Shown here: positions 1-9,057 of the stretch, piece after piece | Layout: every line of letters begins with the position of its first letter | Numbering within the stretch: the first letter of the stretch is position 1 | Assembly: GCF_001667735.1 (NCBI RefSeq) | Contig: NZ_LZJN01000142.1 | Location: forward strand, 92,186 to 156,185 | Length of the DNA: 64,000 bases | Direction: 5' to 3' | Origin: Mycobacterium sp. E183 | GTDB taxonomy: Bacteria; Actinomycetota; Actinomycetes; Mycobacteriales; Mycobacteriaceae | Notes under the pieces: generated by a model | Database searches by the model: none | Seen by the model: only the letters and a program-made list of their open reading frames with translations | Told to the model about the DNA's origin: nothing | Translations under genes and position numbers: made by a program

Positions 1-527
1 GGCTCGACGGCCGCGCTTTCCGGCTCACCGTGCCGCCGTCGGCCTCGTGGTTCGACGTCGACCAGCCCGGTGTCATCGAGCTGCGGCGACGGCTCTATCA
101 GGACACCGAGCGGTACCGGATGATCGGCTCGTCGGTGACCGATCCGGGGTGGCTGGACCAGGTTCCGATCGATCGCCCCACGCTGGTCATCGCCGAGGGC
201 CTGCTGATGTACCTGACCGAACAGCAGGTCCGCGACTTATTGCAGCGTCTGACCGGCCGATTCCAAAGCGGCGAAATGCATTTCGACACGCTCTCGGCGC
301 TGGCGCCGTTGCTGTCGAAGCTGTTCACCCGCGGGATCATCAAGTGGGGCATCCGCGATGCGCGGGAGCTGGAGAACTGGAATCCTCGGCTGCGCCTGCT
401 CGAACAGGTCCCGGCGCTGGCAGGTTACCAACAGATCGAATCGGCGCCGGTTCGGTTCGTGTACAAACTCACCTGTGCGACTCCCGGCGGCCGGTATGAC
501 GTGCTGAACCGCTTCGAATACTCATAG
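1..527 (+). CDS. SAM-dependent methyltransferase, LCMT/PPM1 family (5' end missing)
   Basis: This is the C-terminal part of a mycobacterial leucine-carboxyl-methyltransferase-like protein, a class I SAM-dependent methyltransferase of unknown substrate. The frame is open from the window edge (codons from base 3), and the GTG at base 30 is internal rather than the start. Visible family marks are LDGRAFRL followed by a FDVDQP-type acidic strand (SAM ribose binding), then the segment LVIAEGLLMYLTEQQV that is typical of the family. About half of the usual 300 residues lie upstream. Its stop overlaps the stop end of the convergent nitronate monooxygenase gene by 6 bases. Confidence 0.85.
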   Translation, partial: LDGRAFRLTVPPSASWFDVDQPGVIELRRRLYQDTERYRMIGSSVTDPGWLDQVPIDRPTLVIAEGLLMYLTEQQVRDLLQRLTGRFQSGEMHFDTLSALAPLLSKLFTRGIIKWGIRDARELENWNPRLRLLEQVPALAGYQQIESAPVRFVYKLTCATPGGRYDVLNRFEYS

Positions 528-1541
528 GTCGGAAGCCAGCCGCCGAAGAATCTCGGCGGTGGGTTCGGCGGTGGCATTCCGGTACCCGGTGCCCGCCCAC
601 AGGTGCACGTAGCCGGGCTTGCCCGCCGCGGCCGCGGCCTTGCGGAGCGGGCTGGTCAGGTAGTGGATGGCCGGGTAGCCCAGCGGCGCCTGCGCCTCGT
701 GGGCATCGATGAACGCGTTGCGCAGCCCGCGGGCGGGGCGGCCGGTGAAGGCGCGCGTGAGCACCGTCTCGGCGTACGCGGGATCGGTCAGGGCCGCCTG
801 ATGCGTGGCCGATGCGCCGCTTTCGTCCGCGCGCAGCAGAACCGTCCCGACGGCGGCCGCCGCGGCGCCCGCACGGATCACCTCGGCCACCGCGGCGGGG
901 CTGGCGAGCCCGCCGGCGGCCATTACCGGCAGCGGCACGGCCGCGACGATGCGCTCGACCAGTTCGGCGATCGGCACCGGCCGCAGCGGCTCCCGCGGCG
1001 AGAGTGTGCCCGAGTGACCGCCCGCGGCCGCCCCCTGCACGGCGAGCATGTCGACCCCGGCGTCGCGTGCCTGCACCGCCTCGTCGGGTGTGGTCACCGT
1101 CTGCACCACGACGCTGCCCGCCTTGCGCAGCGCCGCGATCACCGCCCGCGGCGGGATGCCGAAGGTGAACGACACCATGGGAACCGGGTCGTCGAGCAGC
1201 AGCGCGACCTTTTCGTCGAACTTGTCGCTGTCCTCGATCGGCTCCGGGGGCAGCGTCAACCCGAAGTGATCCGCGTCGCGCTGGACGATCGCGGCGTAGG
1301 CGCGGTAGCGCGCGGGGTCAACCGGCAGCGGATTGGGTGCAAACAGGTTGATACCGAACGAGATTCCCTCGGCGCGAACCTGCTTGACCTCGGCCTCCAC
1401 GGCTTCCACGGTCTTGTACCCGGCCGCGAGCATGCCCAGGCCGCCCGCGCGGGTCGCGGCCGAGACCATTGCGGGGGTGGTCGGGCCGCCAGCCATCGGG
1501 GCGGCGACCAGCGGGATGGACATTTCGAAACCTGCCAGCAT
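522..1541 (-). CDS. Nitronate monooxygenase (2-nitropropane dioxygenase family)
   Basis: FMN-dependent oxygenase predicted to oxidise alkyl nitronates such as propionate-3-nitronate, a detoxifying cytoplasmic role. The protein has a TIM-barrel pattern. The N-terminus SIPLVAAPMAGGPTTPAMVS is the usual FMN-phosphate start of the family, AVQGAAAGGHSG holds the catalytic-type histidine, and PVMAAGGLASPAAV plus AAVGTVLL form the phosphate-binding end of the barrel. The ATG at 1541 was chosen (339 residues, normal size) because AAAGGG-like bases lie about 8 nt upstream. An open frame extends further upstream but does not resemble the family. It is divergent from the sulfatase gene, with 117 bases between them. 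Confidence 0.88.
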   Translation of the reverse strand: MLAGFEMSIPLVAAPMAGGPTTPAMVSAATRAGGLGMLAAGYKTVEAVEAEVKQVRAEGISFGINLFAPNPLPVDPARYRAYAAIVQRDADHFGLTLPPEPIEDSDKFDEKVALLLDDPVPMVSFTFGIPPRAVIAALRKAGSVVVQTVTTPDEAVQARDAGVDMLAVQGAAAGGHSGTLSPREPLRPVPIAELVERIVAAVPLPVMAAGGLASPAAVAEVIRAGAAAAAVGTVLLRADESGASATHQAALTDPAYAETVLTRAFTGRPARGLRNAFIDAHEAQAPLGYPAIHYLTSPLRKAAAAAGKPGYVHLWAGTGYRNATAEPTAEILRRLASDL

Positions 1542-1562
1542 GTCGGAGCCCTTTCGGTGTAA

Positions 1563-3260
<1,698 letters not shown>

Positions 3261-3268
3261 GGGCGCTG

Positions 3269-4492
3269 ATGGCTGAGACGACGACCTGCGCAATCATCGG
3301 TGGCGGCCCGGCCGGCATGGTCCTGGGACTGCTACTGGCGCGGGCGGGCGTGCAGGTCACCCTGATGGAGAAGCACGGCGACTTCCTGCGCGACTTTCGC
3401 GGCGACACGGTCCACCCGACCACTATGCGGCTGCTCGACGAGCTGGGTTTGTGGGAACCCTTCGCGGCCTTGCCTTTCACCGAGGTCCGCACCGCGAAAC
3501 TCGAATCCAACGGGCGCTCGGTGACCTACGTCGACTTCGAGCGGCTGCGCCAGCCCCATCCCTTCGTCGCGATGGTGCCACAGTGGGACCTGCTCAACCT
3601 GCTGGCCGACGCGGCTCAGGCGGAGCCCGGCTTCTCGCTGCGGATGAACACCGAAGTCACCGGGCTGCTATGGGACGCCGGCCGGGTCGCCGGAGTGCGC
3701 TACCGCGGCCCCGACGGCCCGGGCGAACTGCGGGCCGAGCTGACGGTGGCGTGTGACGGCCGCTGGTCGATCGCCCGGGAGCAGGCCGGACTGAAGGCGC
3801 GCGAGTTCCCGGTGAAGTTCGACGTCTGGTGGTTCCGCTTGCCTCATAAGGAAGACGTGGAGTACTCCTTCCTCCCTCGACTGGGTCCGGGCAAGGGCCT
3901 TGCCGTGATTCCGCGGGAGCGCTACTTCCAGATCGCCTACCTCGGGCCCAAGGGCACCGACGCCCAATTGCGGGCGCGCGGCATAGACGCGTTTCGTCGC
4001 GACGTCGAAGAGCTGCTGCCCGACATGCCCGAGTCGGTGGCGGCGCTGCAATCGATGGACGACGTGAAACATCTCGACGTGCACGTGAACCGGCTGCGTC
4101 GCTGGCACACCAAGGGGCTGCTGTGCATCGGCGATGCGGCGCACGCGATGTCGCCGTTGGGCGGCGTCGGCATCAACCTGGCGATCCAGGACGCCGTCGC
4201 AGCCGCGACCATTCTCGCGGAACCGCTTCGACGGCACCGCGTCGGCGACCGCGAACTCGCCGCGGTGCACCGCCGGCGCGTCTTCCCCACGGTGGTGACG
4301 CAACTCGTGCAGCAGGTGCTGCACCGAGCGTTGCTCGGGCCGTTGCTGCGCGGGGCCGACCCGACCCCGCCGGCGGCATTCCTCGGCCTTATGCAACGGC
4401 TGCCGTGGCTGTCGATCGTGCCGGCCTACTTCGTCGGTGTGGGTGTCTTGCCCGAGCACGCCCCGGCGTTCGCCCGTCGCGGGAACGGCTGA
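3269..4492 (+). CDS. FAD-dependent monooxygenase, PHBH fold
   Basis: Group A flavoprotein hydroxylase-like protein of 407 residues. The Rossmann FAD motif IIGGGPAGMVLG lies at about residues 8-19, a GDTVHPTTMRLLDELGL segment follows the first strand-helix unit, and the second FAD motif GDAAHAMSPLGGVGINLAIQD lies near residue 290. These are the three classical fingerprints of p-hydroxybenzoate-hydroxylase-type enzymes. The ATG at 3269 was chosen because it precedes the Rossmann strand. It sits 8 bases behind the sulfatase and is likely the second gene of that operon. The substrate is unknown. FAD-dependent halogenases and geranylgeranyl reductases share the fold but fit these motifs less well. 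Confidence 0.85.
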   Translation: MAETTTCAIIGGGPAGMVLGLLLARAGVQVTLMEKHGDFLRDFRGDTVHPTTMRLLDELGLWEPFAALPFTEVRTAKLESNGRSVTYVDFERLRQPHPFVAMVPQWDLLNLLADAAQAEPGFSLRMNTEVTGLLWDAGRVAGVRYRGPDGPGELRAELTVACDGRWSIAREQAGLKAREFPVKFDVWWFRLPHKEDVEYSFLPRLGPGKGLAVIPRERYFQIAYLGPKGTDAQLRARGIDAFRRDVEELLPDMPESVAALQSMDDVKHLDVHVNRLRRWHTKGLLCIGDAAHAMSPLGGVGINLAIQDAVAAATILAEPLRRHRVGDRELAAVHRRRVFPTVVTQLVQQVLHRALLGPLLRGADPTPPAAFLGLMQRLPWLSIVPAYFVGVGVLPEHAPAFARRGNG

Positions 4493-4653
4493 GTCGACGC
4501 AGGTCCGGGCCCGTGTGGACGCGGGGGCGTTTGCTACGTCGCGGGCGCGGGTAAACTGGTAGGGACAATTTGGGGGTCGTGAGATCGGTCCATCCCCGCA
4601 CACCGCGGACGTTTCCTACGGGAACACCACGGGACCGAGAGGAGGCCAGAGAA

Positions 4654-4902
4654 GTGAACGTCAAGAAATTCGCAGGTAAGGCCGCGGTCGTCGGCGCGTT
4701 GAGCGCGGCGGCGCTGGGACTTGGTACGGGTATGGCGCAGGCGCACCCGGGACCGTGGCCCCCGCCCGTTCCGCCGGGTCCGCACGTCGTGGACAACGGT
4801 CATTGGAACCCGCTGCCGCCGGGGCAGGTCAAGCAGATTTGCCCGTGGCAGTCGCCACCCGGGCAGTGGATTGGCGGGCCGCACGGGGTTCCCTGCACGT
4901 AA
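4654..4902 (+). CDS. Small secreted proline-rich mycobacterial protein
   Basis: An 82-residue protein of unknown function with a clear Sec signal peptide: a basic start (MNVKKFAGK), a hydrophobic stretch of Ala/Leu/Gly, and an AQA cleavage site before HPGPWPPPVPPGP. The predicted mature part is about 50 residues, very rich in Pro and Trp, with one Cys pair that could form a disulfide. The GTG at 4654 was chosen because a strong GGAGG lies about 8 bases upstream; an in-frame start further upstream would spoil the signal peptide. It is followed within 20 bases by a strong terminator, so it looks like a single-gene transcript. Confidence 0.75.
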   Translation: MNVKKFAGKAAVVGALSAAALGLGTGMAQAHPGPWPPPVPPGPHVVDNGHWNPLPPGQVKQICPWQSPPGQWIGGPHGVPCT

Positions 4903-4919
4903 TTCGACCCGGCCACCGC

Positions 4920-4957
4920 AGCAGCTCTCGAACCACTGGTTCGAGAGCTGCTTTTTT
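4920..4957 (+). terminator. Rho-independent terminator
   Basis: A perfect 16-bp inverted repeat (4920-4935 with 4937-4952) is followed by a run of six T (4952-4957). It lies 17 bases after the stop of the small secreted protein gene. Such canonical stem plus U-tract terminators are uncommon in mycobacteria, which makes this one stand out. Confidence 0.9.
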
Positions 4958-5146
4958 CGCTGAATTCCTCAGCTTCGAGTGCGTCCTAAAGCCTGCGTAG
5001 AACCAGGCGTCGTTCTTGGGTGTCCAGTATGGACTCAAGCCCATCTGGTGCGCTGGGCACGGAATTCTTGCGTTGGTTAGTCAGGCGACTTGCGGGTTGC
5101 TGCGGATCCAGTCCGCGAGGCTGAGTTGATATACCCGGGAGAGGTG

Positions 5147-5164
5147 CCATACTTTTTGGTATGG
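5147..5164. promoter_or_regulatory. Inverted repeat spanning the P450 start codon
   Basis: CCATAC (5147-5152), TTTTT spacer with one further G, and GTATGG (5159-5164) form a 6-bp perfect inverted repeat. The right arm contains the ATG start codon of the P450 gene at 5161. It could be a DNA operator or an mRNA hairpin that hides the start codon. A GGAGAGG-type ribosome binding site lies just to the left (about 5138-5144). The function is inferred from position only. Confidence 0.35.
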
Positions 5165-6369
5165 AAACTGCGGTGAACCCATCGCTGCTGAGCCCGTTCT
5201 GGGAGACTGACCTTGAAACTCGCCTCAAGCACTTCGATACGTTGCGTGCCCGCAGTGGGGGTGTCGAGTTCATTCCGCAGCAGGATGGGCGTGGCTTTTG
5301 GTCGGTGACGTCCTATGCCGGGGTGCGTACGGTGACCCGGGACCCCAAGAGGTTCACGAGCACCCTTGGTTTCTCCTTGGACGACATGCCTCCGGATCTG
5401 CTCGAGATCCTTGGCTCGATCATCGTGATGGACGATCCCAAGCATCAGCAGTATCGGCGCCTCGCACAGGTGGCGTTCTCACCCCGATCAATTCGCCGCA
5501 TGACCGATTACGTCGGCAGGCTGGCCGACGCCATCGTCGAAGAGATCCGGGAGCGTCGTACGTTTGACTTCGTCGAGACTGTGGCGGCAAGCCTTCCGTT
5601 CCAAGTCATCGCGGACCTGCTGGGAATCCCGGTCGGCGACCGCACGCGCTTGCGTGAACTCATTGACCTGATCCTGGGCGTCAACGACGGCCACGTCAGC
5701 GACATCGATACCAGTTTGCAGGCGGTCAGCGAGTTCTTCGAGTACACCATCGACCTTGGAAGGCAGCGACGCCGGTATCCTGGCGATGACATCACCTCCG
5801 CTTTGATGCAGGCCGAGGTCAACGGGAAACGGCTCACCGCAGCGGAATTCGGGTCTTTCGTGATCCTGCTCGCCGCGGCAGGAAACGACACCACGCGGAC
5901 TGCACTGGCGTGGGCGATGCACCTGCTGAGCGAGCATGCCGACGAACGCGTCGCCCTGGCGGGCGATTTCGACGGACTTCACGGCAACGCCATCGAGGAG
6001 GTGCTCCGTTGGTCATCGCCCGTGCTGCACATGCGGCGGACTGCGACGACGGACACAGTCCTCGGCGACGTCCAGATCGCTGCCGGAGACAAGGTCGTGG
6101 TGTGGTATCTGGCCGCCAATCACGATCCGAGCGTGTTCCCCGACCCGTCGCGCTTCGACATCCTGCGCTCCAACGCCCGCGATCATCAAGCTTTTGGAGC
6201 CGGTGGACCACACTTTTGCCTCGGAGCGGGGTTGGCGCGGATGGAGATACGCGTCGTGCTGGGCACACTGCTAGCTGCGTTCCCGACACTGCGTGCGACG
6301 GCTCCGCCCGATCCGCTGCGCTCGATGTTCGTCCACGGTGTCAAGGCACTGCCCTGCACCCTGGACTAA
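5161..6369 (+). CDS. Cytochrome P450
   Basis: Soluble bacterial class I P450 of 402 residues. The I-helix oxygen-activation motif is AAGNDTT (residues 239-245). EEVLR at 279-283 is the ExxR motif. The haem loop FGAGGPHFCLGAG (345-357) carries the axial ligand Cys353. Length and motif order are complete. It stands alone behind the terminator of the secreted protein, with a 143-base gap downstream, so no redox partner or pathway gene is adjacent. GC content is somewhat lower than its neighbours, which may mean a separate origin. The substrate is not predictable. Confidence 0.93.
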   Translation: METAVNPSLLSPFWETDLETRLKHFDTLRARSGGVEFIPQQDGRGFWSVTSYAGVRTVTRDPKRFTSTLGFSLDDMPPDLLEILGSIIVMDDPKHQQYRRLAQVAFSPRSIRRMTDYVGRLADAIVEEIRERRTFDFVETVAASLPFQVIADLLGIPVGDRTRLRELIDLILGVNDGHVSDIDTSLQAVSEFFEYTIDLGRQRRRYPGDDITSALMQAEVNGKRLTAAEFGSFVILLAAAGNDTTRTALAWAMHLLSEHADERVALAGDFDGLHGNAIEEVLRWSSPVLHMRRTATTDTVLGDVQIAAGDKVVVWYLAANHDPSVFPDPSRFDILRSNARDHQAFGAGGPHFCLGAGLARMEIRVVLGTLLAAFPTLRATAPPDPLRSMFVHGVKALPCTLD

Positions 6370-6513
6370 CTCAGGGATCTGACCGCTGGACTGACAGGGA
6401 CCATCACCGACCTTGGCGAACGGCGAATTCTGTTGCGCCGCTTTGCGTGAAGGCGGTGAATACGGGCACCCCACCGGTCGCCCTGTAGCCACCATCATGG
6501 TCATGGCGCAGTG

Positions 6514-7344
6514 TCACGGCATCTCGGACAGCAACCGCCGCGCCGCTTCTACGCATGGTCGCAGCCGGTCGATCGGGCTGACCCCGGACAACGCCAACGA
6601 CCGTCGCGGTACCTCGATCTCGATCACGATGTCGGACGGGAGCGCGGAAAGGATGTCACGCAGGGGCAACTCGCCCTCGCCGGGCACCATGCGCTCAAAC
6701 ATGGCTTCTTCCATGTAGTTTTCGCTGCGCGGGCGCAGCGTGGTGTCGTTGAGTTGGGCGTACCCGATGCAAGCCGGGTCGATCGCGGCGAGATCGGCGG
6801 CGCCCGAACCCGAGCGGACCAGATGCATGGTGTCGATCAGCAAGCGGAAGTCGGGCCGCCCCACGTGTTCGAGCGCGGCGAGCGCCGTCGGCAGGTCGCC
6901 GACGGTCAGTCCCGGTACCGGTTCGAGGAGTGTCCGGATCCCGCGCTGGGCAGCCAGCTCCGTCAGCGCGGCGAATTGGTCGAAGCTGCGGGGAACGTCG
7001 GCATCGAGACTGACCACATTGATTCGGGGGACGTTCAGCTCTGCGAGCACGTCGAGATCCGGCCGGAACGCGCTCATGTCGGCGCCGGGCAGCACCAGGA
7101 AGCCGTCACCGAGCGAGATCGTCACGCCGCGGTCATTCATCGCGGCGAGCACCGTCCGACGCAGGCCGGCGTCGTCGGTGAGAGAGAAGCGGGGATAACC
7201 GAGCGGCACCAGCGGCATTCCCTGCAGCGCGGCGGAGACGAAATGGCAGCCGAGATCCGCGGCCAGGTTCACCAATTCGGCCGGGGGAAGGCCAAATACA
7301 CTCAGCATCCCGATGCCGAGCCGATCCGTGCCCGTCGCGGTCAT
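6514..7344 (-). CDS. Sugar phosphate isomerase/epimerase-like TIM-barrel protein
   Basis: A 276-residue member of the xylose-isomerase-like TIM-barrel (AP endonuclease 2) superfamily. Metal-binding pattern residues are visible in order: LLEPVPG (Glu), LLIDTMHLVRSG (Asp and His), YAQLNDTT and MVPGEGELPL, then VIEIEVP near the end. The family includes isomerases and epimerases of sugars, inositols and related polyols. The actual substrate here is unknown. Its ATG starts one base after the stop of the upstream exported-protein gene, so the two share a transcript. Confidence 0.75.
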   Translation of the reverse strand: MTATGTDRLGIGMLSVFGLPPAELVNLAADLGCHFVSAALQGMPLVPLGYPRFSLTDDAGLRRTVLAAMNDRGVTISLGDGFLVLPGADMSAFRPDLDVLAELNVPRINVVSLDADVPRSFDQFAALTELAAQRGIRTLLEPVPGLTVGDLPTALAALEHVGRPDFRLLIDTMHLVRSGSGAADLAAIDPACIGYAQLNDTTLRPRSENYMEEAMFERMVPGEGELPLRDILSALPSDIVIEIEVPRRSLALSGVSPIDRLRPCVEAARRLLSEMP

Positions 7345-7345
7345 G

Positions 7346-7969
7346 TCACCCGGGACGACCGGCGAGTTGGGCCAATTGCGCGGCCCCCTCGGCCGTCTGG
7401 GTGGTCATGGCGATGCGCCCCGAAGTGACCGGGTCTTCGATGATCGGCGCCTCCAAAACGAGGTCGTCGCGGACAAACGCCACATGATCCTTCAAATGGC
7501 CAGCGGTATACGACGCCCACGCCGACGCCGATGGGGGGTCGAGGATCAGGGTCACGTCGTAGAAACCCGCCGTCAGCGACTTCGGCGGATCCACATGTAT
7601 GAGCCCGAGCCGCATCGTCTCCGGGCCCAGCGTGTACAAGGTGGTCCGGCCGATATCGCACGCGGTGAACGCGTCGGTGGGCGCCACGGGATGGTTCGGG
7701 TCGGTGGTCGGGCATTTCTGCGGGCCGGCCGGCTGAGACTTGTTAACGGGGCGGACGGGCAGCGGCGCGATCTGCACGCTCGGTGCGGCTGTTGCGCTTG
7801 TGGTGGGTGTTTTGGTGGTTGTGGCGCTGGTGGTCGACGTGGTGGGCGCGGCCTGGTGTCGCGTCGAGTGGCAGCCGCACACCACTGAGAAGAGCAGGCC
7901 GGCGCACGTCAGGCCGGCCACCACCGCGCGAACCTTCGCCTCGCCTCGCCGTCGGATCATTCGGCCCAT
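7346..7969 (-). CDS. Putative lipoprotein/exported protein with SecD P1-head-like domain
   Basis: A 207-residue exported protein. The N-terminus is basic (MGRMIRRRGEAK), then hydrophobic, ending at a Cys pair (VVCGC) that could be a lipobox. A Thr/Ser/Ala/Pro linker (about residues 38-75) follows. The C-terminal half has the pattern of the SecD/SecDF periplasmic P1 head: a YTLGP-type strand, a strand of the form YDVTLILDPPSASAW, VAFVRDDLVLEAPIIEDPVT, and a closing GRIAMTTQTAEGAAQLA. The channel part of SecD is absent, so it is a free-standing domain. It may help export or act at the envelope; that is inference. It is the first gene of a pair with the TIM-barrel gene. Confidence 0.6.
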   Translation of the reverse strand: MGRMIRRRGEAKVRAVVAGLTCAGLLFSVVCGCHSTRHQAAPTTSTTSATTTKTPTTSATAAPSVQIAPLPVRPVNKSQPAGPQKCPTTDPNHPVAPTDAFTACDIGRTTLYTLGPETMRLGLIHVDPPKSLTAGFYDVTLILDPPSASAWASYTAGHLKDHVAFVRDDLVLEAPIIEDPVTSGRIAMTTQTAEGAAQLAQLAGRPG

Positions 7970-8075
7970 TGTTCCAGCCGAAAAAAAGACCGCGGCGATG
8001 CGTGCGCAGTCGTCCTACGGCACCGGTTTCGCCCGCGCTCGGGGGTCATGAAGCGCACCCGGCCCTTTACTGACA

Positions 8076-8090
8076 CTACGAATATAGAGT
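8076..8090. promoter_or_regulatory. 15-bp element, copy 1 (putative TetR operator/promoter)
   Basis: CTACGA-AT-ATAGAGT lies 20 bases upstream of the TetR start codon and overlaps a likely -10 (TAGAGT). With the next two bases it gives CTAC-N9-GTAG. The same element, differing only at the two central bases, occurs at 8872-8886 in front of the P450 operon. Confidence 0.6.
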
Positions 8091-8109
8091 AGCGTGTCGC
8101 TCCAAGACG

Positions 8110-8796
8110 ATGGACAAACGCCGAAAGCCCAATCCGGGGGAGCGCCGCCGCGACTTATGCGATGCGGCCATTCAGCTGTTGGCCGACGACGGCGCGAAGG
8201 GCTTGAGCCATCTCAAGGTCGACCGCAAGGCCGGCGTCCCCGACGGCACCACGTCGTTTTACTTCCGCACCCGCTCCGCGCTGCTGAGCGCGGTGGCCGA
8301 GCGGCTGGCCGAGCTGGACCTCGCCGACCTGCAGTCCGTCGCCGACGACTCGGACGGCAGGGGTGAGAACCCGTCGCCCTCCCGGCTGTCCCAGGTGGTC
8401 ATCCGATCCGGCGACGAGCCGCAGTTGTTCCGGACCAAGGCGCGCTACGAGCTGACGATGCAGGCCGCGCGTGATCCGTCACTGGCCGCGATCCTGCAGC
8501 GGGCCACGGACGAATTCACCAAGCTGCACCGTGAAATCCTGGTTCAGCTCATGCCGCACGGCGCGGACCTGGAACCCGCCGTCGTCGAGGACCTGAGCAA
8601 CGTGACGCTGACGTTCATCAACGGGCTGCTCGTGCGGTTCGCCCACGGTGACCGGATCGTCGACACCCCCGAGCGGCTGGACGGGATCTTGTCGGCCATC
8701 GCGGCCGGCATTCTGCACAGCCCGCACCAGGGCCGGCTGACCAGTGCGGATGGGCGGGGCCAAGCCGGGGCGCACCGGGCCACGGCGCTCGGATGA
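8110..8796 (+). CDS. TetR-family transcriptional regulator
   Basis: A 228-residue regulator. The N-terminal helix-turn-helix is at about residues 12-58 (RRRDLCDAAIQLLADDG, then LKVDRKAGVPDGTTSFYFRTRSALL), which matches the TetR pattern with its FYFRTR recognition-helix end. The C-terminal ligand domain is divergent. It precedes the P450-SDR-crotonase-CoA-transferase operon on the same strand with a 261-base gap. The shared 15-bp element before both units suggests that it controls itself and that operon, probably as a repressor relieved by a pathway substrate or CoA ester. Confidence 0.85.
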   Translation: MDKRRKPNPGERRRDLCDAAIQLLADDGAKGLSHLKVDRKAGVPDGTTSFYFRTRSALLSAVAERLAELDLADLQSVADDSDGRGENPSPSRLSQVVIRSGDEPQLFRTKARYELTMQAARDPSLAAILQRATDEFTKLHREILVQLMPHGADLEPAVVEDLSNVTLTFINGLLVRFAHGDRIVDTPERLDGILSAIAAGILHSPHQGRLTSADGRGQAGAHRATALG

Positions 8797-8871
8797 GCGG
8801 CCCGTGCACGCACACCTCGGCGGCGGGTTGTGCGGCATGGGGTCTTGCCAGACCATTGCCCATATGGTTCT

Positions 8872-8886
8872 CTACGAGAATAGAGT
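8872..8886. promoter_or_regulatory. 15-bp element, copy 2 (putative operator of P450 operon)
   Basis: CTACGA-GA-ATAGAGT matches copy 1 at 13 of 15 positions. It also contains TTCTC-TAC-GAGAA (8868-8880), a perfect 5-bp inverted repeat. TAGAGT at its right end is a plausible -10, which would leave a leader of about 165 bases before the P450 start at 9058. Confidence 0.6.
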
Positions 8887-9057
8887 TAGGCCACGTTGAC
8901 GGGCCGATTTCAGCCCAGCCCGTTCCCATGTCTGAGCAAAGCAGTTAAGCGGAGTGTACAAATTGCCCGACCCGGATCCAGCGCTGCACTCCTGGCAGCG
9001 CGGGCGCTGCGCAAGCCGTACCAACACCCGGGAAGCGTCAGCGGTAGGAGGGATTTC

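Noticed and set aside
5077..5160. Minus-strand peptide resembling the end of a small DNA-binding protein
   Set aside because: Only about 20 residues look protein-like, with no start or supporting context.
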